NCBI GenBank assembly: GCA_902778665.1
Contig: CACYYN010000006.1
Coordinates: 1-64,000 of the forward strand
Source: Oscillospiraceae bacterium
GTDB lineage: Bacteria > Bacillota > Clostridia > Oscillospirales > Oscillospiraceae
Direction of reading: 5' to 3'
Length of the DNA stretch: 64,000 nucleotides
In this document: positions 1 to 7,185 of the stretch, in pieces
Numbering within the stretch: the stretch's first letter is position 1
Layout: each line of letters begins with the position of its first letter
Program-made: the position numbers and the translations under genes
Notes under the pieces: generated by a model
The model's database searches: none
What the model was told of the DNA's origin: nothing
Seen by the model: the letters and a program-made list of their open reading frames with translations, nothing else

Positions 1-47
1 GTGAGCATCAGGGGGAGGGCTGCCGAAGTCATTTTACGGGTTTTCAT
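1..47 (-). CDS. Secreted repeat protein paralogue, N-terminus only (runs off the left edge)
   Basis: Only the first 15 codons are inside the window. The encoded start MKTRKMTSAAL is identical to the first 11 residues of the secreted repeat protein at 426-2192, and the ribosome site AAAGGAGAAC before it is the same. This is therefore the second copy of a tandem gene pair, and a signal peptide is expected. The start codon overlaps the last 14 bases of the small membrane protein gene 34-369, so the two are probably translationally coupled. Nothing can be said about the rest of the protein from this window. Confidence 0.75.
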   Translation of the reverse strand, partial: MKTRKMTSAALPLML

Positions 48-369
48 GTCGGTTCTCCTTTCTTTTTTGGGGAGACTGTTTCAATTTCATGCAAAGAAGG
101 GTCACTGCCACGCCGAGGGTGAAGGCGATCACGGATGCAAGGACATAGCCGCCTGCCTGCTGGCTCAGCAGGAAGGCGCCATACACCGATCCGGCAGGGG
201 TGATCTCCGGCTTCCCCTGCATCCCTGCGATCACCAAAACCAGAACGGCAAACAGCGCCCCCGCCGCTGCGGAAAACTTTTGGCAGGCCCGGCGATTTCT
301 CCGATGGTTCATGATCTGCTCACTGCGCCGCATGATCTCCGCGAGGGCTTCTTCCGACGTATACTTCAA
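34..369 (-). CDS. Small two-helix membrane protein, candidate anti-sigma-like partner
   Basis: A protein of about 111 residues with a charged cytoplasmic N-terminus (EEALAEIMRRSEQI), one hydrophobic segment near the middle and a second near the C-terminus, ending in a basic tail. It is a paralogue of the protein at 3835-4161: both share the MRR(S/A)E motif and the LGV(A/C)VTLLC segment. I place the start at TTG 369 because GGAGGTG lies eight bases upstream; an in-frame ATG at 405 has no ribosome site. It lies 56 bases downstream of the repeat protein 426-2192 and overlaps the next repeat-protein copy. A role as membrane anchor or anti-sigma factor is inferred from the arrangement only. Confidence 0.65.
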   Translation of the reverse strand: MKYTSEEALAEIMRRSEQIMNHRRNRRACQKFSAAAGALFAVLVLVIAGMQGKPEITPAGSVYGAFLLSQQAGGYVLASVIAFTLGVAVTLLCMKLKQSPQKRKENRHENP

Positions 370-425
370 TGTTTCATCACCTCCGTCATAATCCGCTTTC
401 ACCATAAGGCACTGTTCAGCGTTAT

Positions 426-2192
426 TTACACCGCTGAGAGATGCAGCAGAGCGGGCAGCTGGCTCACCTCAAGAAACTGCGCCTCGAAGAGAGCGGAAAA
501 GTCCGTCCCGGCGGGGATGGTGAGGGTGCAGTCCTGCCCCCAGTGGGTGTAGAGAATGACGATGGTCACATCGCCGCGGCGGGCTGCGGCCTCAAACACC
601 TCGCGCTTGAGGGTGGTCCAGCCGGTTTCTCTCAGGTCGATGGTGACGGTGCCGTTTTCAGAGGCGGCAGAGAGCTCCGCGATGCGCGCGTCATTGAACC
701 TGTCATAGGCGTTGGGCCCTGCGTTATACACGGCGCCGGGGGTGGAGGGCTCCATGGTGATATTCAGCAGGGAGAGAATGCCCGCAAAATATGCCGAATC
801 ATCATAGGCTGTCGAATCTGAATACCCGCCGTAGAAATACGGGTCCGGGTCATCTCCGTAGTTGAAAGGCGGGTAGCTGCCGGTGTTCTGTGCGACCGTG
901 GTGTCGAGGGTGAACTCTTTTGCGTTGACAAGGGAGGCGTCCACGGTGACCGTCCAGGTGCCGTCGGCATTTCGCACGGGGCTGATGCCCTCGGCGGCGG
1001 CGATATTCGTGATGGTGTAGCCGACAGCCGGGGAAATGGTGACGGTGGCGCTCTGCCCGGAGATGTCGCCCTCCTGTTTCCACGCCTCTCCGTTGTGGGC
1101 GGTGAGGCCGTCGGTTGCGTCCGTCACCGAGGTGTTGGCGCTGCGGTTGATGGTGACCTGAAACAGCTCAATGCCCAGGTTTTCCGTAATTGACCCGCCG
1201 TAGTTGAAGACGATGCCGCCCTCCTTGTTGAGCTTGACAATGCCGTTTGTGTAATTGTCCACGGTGCCGCTGTTTTCATTTACGGTTCCCGTATTCCGCG
1301 TGACAGTGCCTCGTCTCGTATTCGTCAGAACGGTCCTGCGGTTATTCTGCACGGTGCCGTCGTTTACCTGCACGGTGCCGTTGTTTACCTGCACAGTGCC
1401 GGTGACATAGTTCCGCTGCACGGTGATGTAGTTTAACTGCACGGTGCCCCAGTTCTCCTGCAAGGTGTCGTAGTTATCCTGCACGGTGCCCCAGTTCTCC
1501 TGCAAGGTGCCGTAGTTATCCTGCACGGTGCCTTTGTTAAACTGCACGATGCCGCGGTTCTCCTGCACGGTGCCGTAGTTCTTCTGCACGATGCCTCTAT
1601 TTTCCAACACGAGTTCGGAGGAATCCAAAAGCTCCACTGTATCGGTTTCCTTGATGTGGTTCCTCTGCAATCCCACAATGGGGGTGCCGCCCTGGACGAT
1701 GATGGTGTTGGGGTCGCCGAGACCGCCGTTGAGGTTGCCTCCCTCACTGACGATAATCGTGTTCGGGTCGCCGAGACCGCCGTTGAGGTTGCCGCCTTCA
1801 CTGACGATAATCGTGTTGGGGTCGCCGAGGCCGCCGTTGAGGTTGCCGCCTTCACTGACGATAATCGTGTTGGGGTCACCGAGACCGCCGTTGAGGTTCC
1901 CACCCTCGCTGACAACAGGCGTGTTCTGCAGGGCGTTCAGCTCCTGCTGCGCCGCCGCCAGGCTGCTCTCAGCCTGCCACTGCGCACTGCTCTGCGCGGC
2001 CTCCGCCTGCAGGACGGCCAGGTTCACACTCAGCTCCACCTGCTGCTGAAAGCTCTGCGTAGCGAGGGAAGCGTCAAAGGAAGGCGCGAAGGCCCCTAAA
2101 TCCATTGCCCGGGCAGGAGCCGCGAGGCCGAAGGCCATGACTGCCGAGAGCACCAGGGCGAGAGCTGCCGAAGTCATTTTACGGGTTTTCAT
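426..2192 (-). CDS. Secreted protein with 18-residue and heptad (GTVQxNx) repeats
   Basis: A 588-residue exported protein. Residues 1-29 form a signal peptide ending in APARA. An Ala/Gln-rich region (about 40-90, likely helical) is followed by four identical 18-residue units starting VSEGGNLNGGLGDP (94-165). Then come about twenty imperfect seven-residue units of the type GTVQxNx (about 197-345), whose regular Val/Asn spacing suggests a beta-solenoid. The C-terminal 240 residues look like compact beta-rich modules with a Tyr/Asp/Gly-rich linker near residue 430-455. There is no LPXTG motif or transmembrane tail, so surface retention is uncertain. The ribosome site AAAGGAGAAC precedes the ATG. 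The gene follows the sigma/PrsW operon on the same strand, which makes it a candidate target. I do not recognise a named family. Confidence 0.8.
   Translation of the reverse strand: MKTRKMTSAALALVLSAVMAFGLAAPARAMDLGAFAPSFDASLATQSFQQQVELSVNLAVLQAEAAQSSAQWQAESSLAAAQQELNALQNTPVVSEGGNLNGGLGDPNTIIVSEGGNLNGGLGDPNTIIVSEGGNLNGGLGDPNTIIVSEGGNLNGGLGDPNTIIVQGGTPIVGLQRNHIKETDTVELLDSSELVLENRGIVQKNYGTVQENRGIVQFNKGTVQDNYGTLQENWGTVQDNYDTLQENWGTVQLNYITVQRNYVTGTVQVNNGTVQVNDGTVQNNRRTVLTNTRRGTVTRNTGTVNENSGTVDNYTNGIVKLNKEGGIVFNYGGSITENLGIELFQVTINRSANTSVTDATDGLTAHNGEAWKQEGDISGQSATVTISPAVGYTITNIAAAEGISPVRNADGTWTVTVDASLVNAKEFTLDTTVAQNTGSYPPFNYGDDPDPYFYGGYSDSTAYDDSAYFAGILSLLNITMEPSTPGAVYNAGPNAYDRFNDARIAELSAASENGTVTIDLRETGWTTLKREVFEAAARRGDVTIVILYTHWGQDCTLTIPAGTDFSALFEAQFLEVSQLPALLHLSAV
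1158..1604 (-). repeat. Heptad-coding repeat tract (GTVQxNx)
   Basis: About twenty imperfect 21-bp units encode seven-residue repeats with consensus G-T-V-Q-x-N-x. The tract is degenerate in the third position but keeps Val and Asn in register, as expected for a solenoid fold under selection. Confidence 0.75.
1698..1913 (-). repeat. Four tandem 54-bp units encoding an 18-residue repeat
   Basis: Four near-identical 54-bp units in frame, each encoding VSEGGNLNGGLGDP plus NTII. The protein copies are identical and the DNA differs at only a few third positions, which points to recent expansion or gene conversion. Confidence 0.9.
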
Positions 2193-2301
2193 GTCGGTTC
2201 TCCTTTCTTTTTTGGGGGGACTGTTTCAATTTCATGCAAAGAAGCGTCACTGCCACGCCGAGGGTGAAGGCGATCACCGCTGCGAGGACATAGCCGCCTG
2301 C
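2179..2301 (-). pseudogene. 3' remnant of a small membrane protein gene (duplication scar)
   Basis: Bases 2161-2301 repeat bases 16-156 almost exactly (offset 2145). They encode the last 40 or so residues of the small membrane protein (ending KENRHENP) with no 5' half. The homology stops abruptly at 2301, next to an AT-rich stretch. This is the scar of a tandem duplication of the unit small-membrane-protein plus repeat-protein. Confidence 0.8.
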
Positions 2302-2432
2302 TTATTTTACCTTTCACTACTTAGTTGCAGTTTTTCCCGAATTTACTCACCCTTTTTTCAAAAAAATTTGAAATCAGCAATTTGCACAATTTCACACCTG
2401 CTTTTTTGTGCGGTGATTGGTATGGTGAGAGT

Positions 2433-3065
2433 TTATTCCAGTAAATCCGGAAGCTTTCGGGACAGACAGTATAAACCCGCGGCGGCGAGCAGCGGCAGCA
2501 TATAAGCGATGATCCGCGACGCGCCGGGCACAGAGACCAGCAGATTATACAGGGCATGGAAGATCATGGCGAGGGAGAGACCGCCGACCACGGCGGGAAA
2601 GGAAAATACCTTGAGTCGCTTTGCGGCAATGAACCAGACAGACAGGGCCAGAATGCTGACGATGTGCATCACACCCACCGCCAGGCCGCGGATCAGTACG
2701 TAGGTCAGGCTCCCCGCGCCGGACGTCAGGATATGGCAGCAGTTTTCAAAGGTGGCAAAGCCCGCGCCGATGGCCACGGCCAGCATGGTCAACGTCCGGT
2801 CCTCCGGGGTGAAGAGCACCATGAAGAACAGCAGCGGCATCAGCTTCATCAGTTCCTCCACCACAGGTGAGAGGAAGATTGAGGTGTCGTTCTCCCCCAT
2901 GCCGGTGACAAAATTCAGAAAACCGCCGATGTAGGCCGAAATCAGGCAGACAAGCATCCCCAGCAGGAAGGCCGCCACATAGTGCCGCACCTCACCCCGG
3001 ATGAAGAGCAGGGAGATAACAAGAGGCACGGCGATGCACAGGAGGATATTTTCCGCGAAGATCAT
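2433..3065 (-). CDS. prsW: PrsW-family intramembrane protease
   Basis: A 210-residue polytopic membrane protein with the PrsW signature: EE-xx-K at residues 70-74 (SPVVEELMK), F-xx-EN at 105-108 region (FATFENC), a histidine in the next helix (H134) and H-xxx-N at 170-174. In Bacillus subtilis PrsW makes the first cut in the anti-sigma factor RsiW, which frees SigW. Here the gene overlaps the preceding membrane protein by ATGA (I choose ATG 3065 for this reason) and sits in the same operon as an ECF sigma factor, so cleavage of the small membrane protein at 3835-4161 is a reasonable inference. About 130 bases of AT-rich sequence separate it from the repeat-protein gene downstream. Confidence 0.85.
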   Translation of the reverse strand: MIFAENILLCIAVPLVISLLFIRGEVRHYVAAFLLGMLVCLISAYIGGFLNFVTGMGENDTSIFLSPVVEELMKLMPLLFFMVLFTPEDRTLTMLAVAIGAGFATFENCCHILTSGAGSLTYVLIRGLAVGVMHIVSILALSVWFIAAKRLKVFSFPAVVGGLSLAMIFHALYNLLVSVPGASRIIAYMLPLLAAAGLYCLSRKLPDLLE

Positions 3066-3838
3066 TCCGCAGCCACCTCCTTCCGGAGCGCCAGGAACAT
3101 CATCGGGAAGCAGAGGGTAGCCAGCAGCAGGGCGGTAATGTAATGCCATCCGGAGCTCATGTACTGCGTGATTGTTGCCCAGGCATAGGCAGCAAAGGCT
3201 TCAGGAACAACCGACGAGGATTGTCCGCCATTCCGGAGCGACCGAAACGCCCGAATCATCAAAAGCGCGGCAACGGCAAACAGCAGGCAATAGCAGAACA
3301 GATCAAGAGGCCGTTTCATTGGTTCCGGGACGAGGAAGATTGCCGTTTGCGCCGCAATCAGCACGGGGCAGGAGACGCCGAGGAGCCGCCATTCCCAGGC
3401 AGGGAATGCTTCCGTATATTTGATCTGCGCAGCCAGCATACAGAGAAAATACCCAAAGGCCGCACCCGTGAGAATGTCCTCTATCCACTCGCCGGTCCAG
3501 GCGATCCACAGGGCGACGTTGGCAGCGGTAAACAGAGCGGCGCAGAACACTTCCCGTTTTGCGGTTGGAACAGCAGTATGCGGATGGAGCGCAGCACCCA
3601 GAAGCAGAAACATCGCCCACTCGCCGATTTCATTGGCGGCAAAGGGCATCCTTGTTCCGGGCCTCAGGATATCATAGGCCAGCCAGTACAGGTTGCTGAG
3701 AAGCACGCTGGCCACGGCAAAGGCAAAAAACACCGTGCGAGCTTCGCGCTTTCCCGACTCAAGGAGCCGAAGTGTCCCGACAAAGACAAGGAACAGCGAG
3801 GCAGTGAAAAACAGATTGAAAACGACTTCCATATTCAT
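3062..3838 (-). CDS. Polytopic membrane protein of the sigma/PrsW operon
   Basis: A 258-residue protein with about seven hydrophobic helices and short charged loops, for example the basic loop after the first helix (ESGKREAR). It starts at ATG 3838, overlapping the stop of the upstream gene as ATGA, and its own stop overlaps the PrsW start in the same way, so the three genes are tightly coupled. I do not recognise the family. Its position between a likely anti-sigma protein and a likely site protease suggests a sensory or scaffolding role in the membrane, but the sequence itself shows no known sensor motif. Confidence 0.75.
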   Translation of the reverse strand: MNMEVVFNLFFTASLFLVFVGTLRLLESGKREARTVFFAFAVASVLLSNLYWLAYDILRPGTRMPFAANEIGEWAMFLLLGAALHPHTAVPTAKREVFCAALFTAANVALWIAWTGEWIEDILTGAAFGYFLCMLAAQIKYTEAFPAWEWRLLGVSCPVLIAAQTAIFLVPEPMKRPLDLFCYCLLFAVAALLMIRAFRSLRNGGQSSSVVPEAFAAYAWATITQYMSSGWHYITALLLATLCFPMMFLALRKEVAAE

Positions 3839-4161
3839 TTTCGTTCCCGCTCCTTCTGCTTCAGCGCCTTCCAGTGGGTGCAAAGCAGCGTCACGCAGAC
3901 GCCGAGGGCAAAGGCAAGCACCCCCACCACGACGTAACCCATGTACGGCGCGGCAAGCAGCAGGCTGCCGTATTGCTGCAGGCCGGGCGCTGCCTGTATG
4001 ACGGAAAGCCGGGGAAGATAAAAGCAGACGGCAATCAGCAGAGCAACGCTCATGCAGGAGGCGATGGCGCTCGCCTGGACGCGCTTGCGCAGGATCCGCT
4101 TTGCTTTGACGATTTCGGCCCGACGCATGACCTCACGAAGCTGCTCATCTGTACTGCGCAT
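3835..4161 (-). CDS. Small two-helix membrane protein, candidate anti-sigma factor
   Basis: A protein of about 108 residues: a cytoplasmic N-terminus (DEQLREVMRRAEIVKAKR), a first membrane helix (about 32-52), an exported loop of about 25 residues, a second helix ending in GVCVTLLC and a basic C-terminus. Its start overlaps the end of the sigma gene, the usual arrangement for a sigma/anti-sigma pair. A TTG four bases further upstream at 4167 is an alternative start. It lacks the HxxxCxxC motif of zinc anti-sigma factors. It is a paralogue of the protein at 34-369. The anti-sigma role is inferred from context. Confidence 0.7.
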   Translation of the reverse strand: MRSTDEQLREVMRRAEIVKAKRILRKRVQASAIASCMSVALLIAVCFYLPRLSVIQAAPGLQQYGSLLLAAPYMGYVVVGVLAFALGVCVTLLCTHWKALKQKERERK

Positions 4162-4696
4162 GCTCAAATCCCATCCTTTCCAGTTCCTTCTTCAGTGCCG
4201 CCCGGGCCCGGTCAGCAAGATTGTAAATCTGTTTCCGGTTCTTCTCCATAACTCGCCCCGCTTCCTCACAGGACATATCCTCAAAATACAGGAGGATCAG
4301 GATCTGACGGTACTCCGCCCTGAGCTGACTGAGTGCCTCGTAAAGCCGGAGATTCTCCTCTTCCCGGAGAATATTCATCTCAGGGGGATCTGCAGTTTCT
4401 TCCGCCTGCTCAATGGGCTCCTCAGCGGTGTGGCGCCGCTTTCTCAGATGCATCAGGGCAAGATTCTTTCCGATGGAAAAGAGCCAGGTCTTGAAGGTGC
4501 TTTTCCCTGCATAATCTGCGCCTGCGGCAGCCTCCGCATAGGCGTCCATCATCAGCTCCTCCGCATCCTCCATGTTGCGGACAGAGCTGTAGAGAAACAG
4601 GGTGAGGCTCTCCCTGTGGCGTTCCAGCAGGATGCGGAAGTCACCCTCACTGCGATGCGCAAGGTAACGGCTGTATAACTGTTCATCACTTTCCAT
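4145..4696 (-). CDS. ECF-type RNA polymerase sigma factor
   Basis: A 183-residue sigma-70 family protein with only regions 2 and 4. Region 2 is visible as DAEELMMDAYAEA followed by FKTWLFSIGKNLAL; region 4 as YRQILILLYFEDMSCEEAG with the helix-turn-helix ending in NLADRARAALKKEL. I prefer ATG 4696 to the in-frame GTG at 4708 because GAGGTGG overlaps the GTG and is correctly spaced for the ATG. It is the first gene of a minus-strand operon that continues into the small membrane protein, the polytopic protein and PrsW. A sigma-A type promoter precedes it. ECF factors of this kind answer cell-envelope signals; the signal here is unknown. Confidence 0.9.
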   Translation of the reverse strand: MESDEQLYSRYLAHRSEGDFRILLERHRESLTLFLYSSVRNMEDAEELMMDAYAEAAAGADYAGKSTFKTWLFSIGKNLALMHLRKRRHTAEEPIEQAEETADPPEMNILREEENLRLYEALSQLRAEYRQILILLYFEDMSCEEAGRVMEKNRKQIYNLADRARAALKKELERMGFEHAQYR

Positions 4697-4747
4697 CGTG
4701 GCCGCCACCTCGCTTTGCCGAAAGACTATAACAATATTCTATCATAC

Positions 4748-4776
4748 ATTATATGCGAAGTTCCGCAGAATTTCAA
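4748..4776 (-). promoter_or_regulatory. Sigma-A type promoter of the ECF sigma operon
   Basis: Reading the minus strand, TTGAAA (4776-4771) and TATAAT (4753-4748) are separated by 17 bases, about 50 bases upstream of the sigma start. Housekeeping expression of the operon is therefore likely, with or without self-activation. Confidence 0.7.
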
Positions 4777-4801
4777 CACAATCAATCAACCGTCAGAAAA
4801 A

Positions 4802-4830
4802 GGATGACGTCGGGAAACACGACGTCATCC
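4802..4830. repeat. Dispersed palindrome, copy 1
   Basis: An 11-bp perfect stem (GGATGACGTCG and its complement) around the loop GGAAACA. Two further copies with the same loop lie at 8321-8351 and 9252-9281. On the minus strand this copy is followed by TTTTTCTG, so here it may also stop transcription from the gene at 4863-5480 or lie just beyond it. Confidence 0.85.
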
Positions 4831-4862
4831 GAATGCAGTGTAAAATTTTTTGACGGAAATTC

Positions 4863-5480
4863 TTAACCGAACGTAAACGTCCAGTCTTCTCCCTTGCCGA
4901 TATCCAGCGCCTCTTCGCCGGAATCATACTGCGTGTTCTTTCCGAACAGTTCCTCACCGTTCTTCCAGGTGGAACCGTAGGCAATATTCAGCGTCAGAAC
5001 CCCGGTCGGAATGTCGACCGTTGCATCCTTGCTTTTCCTCACATAGAACTGCAGCACATCCGTACCGGATTTGTTTGTCATCGTCACGAGACAGTCGTAG
5101 TTCGTGCCGTTTTCAAAGGTCAGTGTGCTGGGGCGGGTCTTGTACTTGCTGAACAGCACTTCCCCGTTGGCGGGGCGGGTGGTTTTTGTTGCTGCCGCTT
5201 CTTCCGTTGTCGGAATGGCTGCTTCCTCAGCTTCCGTCTCAAAAGCAGGCGGGTTGCAAACAGAGCACGGCGTGAGATGGAATTCATTGACGGCCGCATC
5301 CAGTGTTGTCTTTATTTTGCTCTTCCCAAGGAAACGGCAGTCGCTGGTATGATAGTGCTCACCGGTTTTTGTCCGATAAACGGTTGTCCTTCCGGACGCG
5401 GCAAATGCCGGTACTGAAAGAGCAAAGATGAAGACCAAAGCGAGGAAAAGACATAATGACTTTCTGCAGAAACCTGACAT
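4863..5480 (-). CDS. Secreted protein with a YHxxDCRxL-type cysteine module
   Basis: A 205-residue exported protein with a signal peptide (cleavage near AFAA, residue 28). Residues 34-80 form a small module with YHTSDCRFLG and, further on, LTPCSVCNP. This His/Cys pattern occurs as an accessory domain in many secreted Firmicute proteins and may bind metal; the function is not established. A Thr/Glu/Ala-rich linker follows (about 80-105) and a C-terminal beta-rich domain of about 95 residues. The start is fixed by AAGGAGG upstream. It has its own promoter at 5540-5569 and a hairpin after its stop, so it is probably monocistronic. Confidence 0.75.
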   Translation of the reverse strand: MSGFCRKSLCLFLALVFIFALSVPAFAASGRTTVYRTKTGEHYHTSDCRFLGKSKIKTTLDAAVNEFHLTPCSVCNPPAFETEAEEAAIPTTEEAAATKTTRPANGEVLFSKYKTRPSTLTFENGTNYDCLVTMTNKSGTDVLQFYVRKSKDATVDIPTGVLTLNIAYGSTWKNGEELFGKNTQYDSGEEALDIGKGEDWTFTFG

Positions 5481-5539
5481 GATGGAGACCTCCTTGTGAA
5501 TAAGTAATTTGATGACATCACTTTGAATGTCTTTTATTC

Positions 5540-5569
5540 AGTATAGCACAAAAAAGATTGTCAAGTCAA
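5540..5569 (-). promoter_or_regulatory. Promoter of the secreted cysteine-module protein
   Basis: On the minus strand TTGACT (5569-5564), an 18-base spacer and TATACT (5545-5540), about 60 bases upstream of the start codon. Confidence 0.6.
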
Positions 5570-5575
5570 AGATTA

Positions 5576-6301
5576 TTATTCCGGTCTGCCCATAATGGAG
5601 AGCGGCAGCTCCATCCGGTTGCGTTCCAGAAGCTCCCGATCGCGCAGGAGCACCGACGCTTTTCCGTCCGCGACAATTCTACCCTCCGAGAGCAGAATCA
5701 CGCGGTCGCAGGTGTCGAGAATCATGTCAAGATCATGGGAGGTGATGATTCTGGTCTGGTCCAGCTCGCGAATTGTGTTAATGACAATGCGCCGATTATA
5801 GGGGTCGAGGGCGGAGGTGGGCTCATCCATCAGGACAGCTTCCGGCTCCATCGCCAGCACGGTTGCAATGGCAGCCATGCGCTTCTCCCCGCCCGAGATT
5901 TTGTGATTATAGCGGTGCTTCAGATGCTCCAGATGCAGGCGAGCGAGCACGGCGTCCACACGTGCCTCAGCCTCCTCACGCGTGAGCATATAGTTGAGAG
6001 GGGCGAACATCATGTCCTCATACACAGTGGGCATGAACATCTGGTTATCCGAGTTCTGCAGCACAAAGCCCAGCTTCCTCCGGATTTCCGCCAGAGTGTC
6101 CTTACGCACTTCCACCCCGTCCACAAGGATCTTTCCCTCTCCCTGCAGCAGGCCGAGCAGCAGCTTCATCACGGAGGATTTGCCCGCTCCATTGGCTCCG
6201 ATCAGGCCGACGGCCTCGCCCTTTTCAATCCGGAAGGAAAGATCACGCAGAACCGGTCTGTCCTTTTCATAGGCAAAGCTCACATGCTGAAATTCAATCA
6301 T
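5576..6301 (-). CDS. cbiO: Cobalt/nickel ECF transporter ATPase CbiO
   Basis: A 241-residue ABC ATPase that energises cobalt or nickel uptake with CbiQ and CbiMN. Walker A is GANGAGKSS (35-43), the signature is SGGEKR, Walker B is VLMDEPTSALDP, and the switch histidine is in ITSHDLDMI. Start chosen at ATG 6301, which begins with the family-typical MIEFQHVSF; a longer reading frame upstream overlaps cbiQ and has no family similarity. It is the last gene of the operon, five bases after cbiQ. The ion cannot be told from this subunit. Confidence 0.93.
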   Translation of the reverse strand: MIEFQHVSFAYEKDRPVLRDLSFRIEKGEAVGLIGANGAGKSSVMKLLLGLLQGEGKILVDGVEVRKDTLAEIRRKLGFVLQNSDNQMFMPTVYEDMMFAPLNYMLTREEAEARVDAVLARLHLEHLKHRYNHKISGGEKRMAAIATVLAMEPEAVLMDEPTSALDPYNRRIVINTIRELDQTRIITSHDLDMILDTCDRVILLSEGRIVADGKASVLLRDRELLERNRMELPLSIMGRPE

Positions 6302-6306
6302 CTCTT

Positions 6307-7110
6307 TTACCTCACAACAATTCTGCCCAGCACTTCCGCAATTCTCACCGAACGCAGGACCAGAAAGCACCCGATGCACAGGGCAATGGTAACCGCATCG
6401 CGTTTGCGGAAGGGTTTGATATCCGCATAGTGAAAATGCTGATGATAGCCCCGCAGCAGCATGCTGGAATACAGCTCCTGCGCGCGGTCCATACTGCGCA
6501 GCAGAAGCTGGCCGAGAAAGGACCCCCATGCGGAAATATGGATGCCCTTCTGGCCTGGGGCGCGCAGATGATAGGCATCCGTCATAACAGCAAGCTCATC
6601 CGTCATCACGCCCACATAGCGGTAGGTCAACAGGAGCAGCGTGACCAGCATTTTGGGGACATGGAGCTGGCGCAGAGCAGCACAGAGATTATCAATGGGG
6701 GTGGTTGCCATCAGGAGGAACGAGGCCATCAGACAGAAGACACCCTTGAGCATCAGCGTCAGCATGGAGAGGAATCCACCGGTAACGGGCAGATTCCCCA
6801 GCCGGAGCAAAACGGTTTTATCAAAAAACGGATTGAACAGACCCACTGCCATAACCAGCGGCAGCACAATGCGAAGCTTGTAAAAGCAGGTTCTCACGTC
6901 GATATCGCTGAATTGAAAAAGGAGGACCGGCCAGAGCACCATGGGCACCAGCCCGCCCAGATCATACTTGTCGAAGGAAAGGGTGACAAGGATATAAGCA
7001 ACGGCGGCAATCAGCTTAACAGCAGGGTGCAGACTGTGAACCGGGGAGGACTGTGCGGCCAGCTCGTCCATTTCGGCAAGCTCTGTTATGGCTTTCTGCA
7101 TTTTATTCAT
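6307..7110 (-). CDS. cbiQ: ECF transporter transmembrane component CbiQ
   Basis: A 268-residue membrane protein of the CbiQ family with about five to six hydrophobic helices. It carries the coupling-helix region with the family pattern SMDRAQELYSSMLLRGY, equivalent to the A-R-G motif that contacts CbiO. Start at ATG 7110 (MNKMQK); upstream codons in the same frame cross a hairpin and have no ribosome site. It lies between cbiMN and cbiO in the same direction, with a hairpin at 7144-7163 in the gap to cbiMN that could lower its expression. Confidence 0.92.
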   Translation of the reverse strand: MNKMQKAITELAEMDELAAQSSPVHSLHPAVKLIAAVAYILVTLSFDKYDLGGLVPMVLWPVLLFQFSDIDVRTCFYKLRIVLPLVMAVGLFNPFFDKTVLLRLGNLPVTGGFLSMLTLMLKGVFCLMASFLLMATTPIDNLCAALRQLHVPKMLVTLLLLTYRYVGVMTDELAVMTDAYHLRAPGQKGIHISAWGSFLGQLLLRSMDRAQELYSSMLLRGYHQHFHYADIKPFRKRDAVTIALCIGCFLVLRSVRIAEVLGRIVVR

Positions 7111-7143
7111 ACGAAAACATCTCTCTTGATGATAAACGGATAA

Positions 7144-7168
7144 GGGGCATCGTCCGATGCCCCTTTTT
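7144..7168. terminator. Hairpin between cbiMN and cbiQ
   Basis: GGGGCATC and GATGCCCC form an 8-bp stem with a 4-base loop. A T-run follows on the plus strand only (7164-7168). On the minus strand, where the operon is transcribed, the T-run is short, so it may be a weak attenuator or a processing site. Confidence 0.55.
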
Positions 7169-7185
7169 GTGTGCACGGTATTCCG

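Noticed and set aside
1698..1913. Possible CRISPR array
   Set aside because: The four 54-bp units follow each other without spacers and encode an in-frame protein repeat.
4793..4984. Short minus-strand frame reading through the first palindrome
   Set aside because: It lies in another frame inside the secreted protein gene and ends in the hairpin; no ribosome site.
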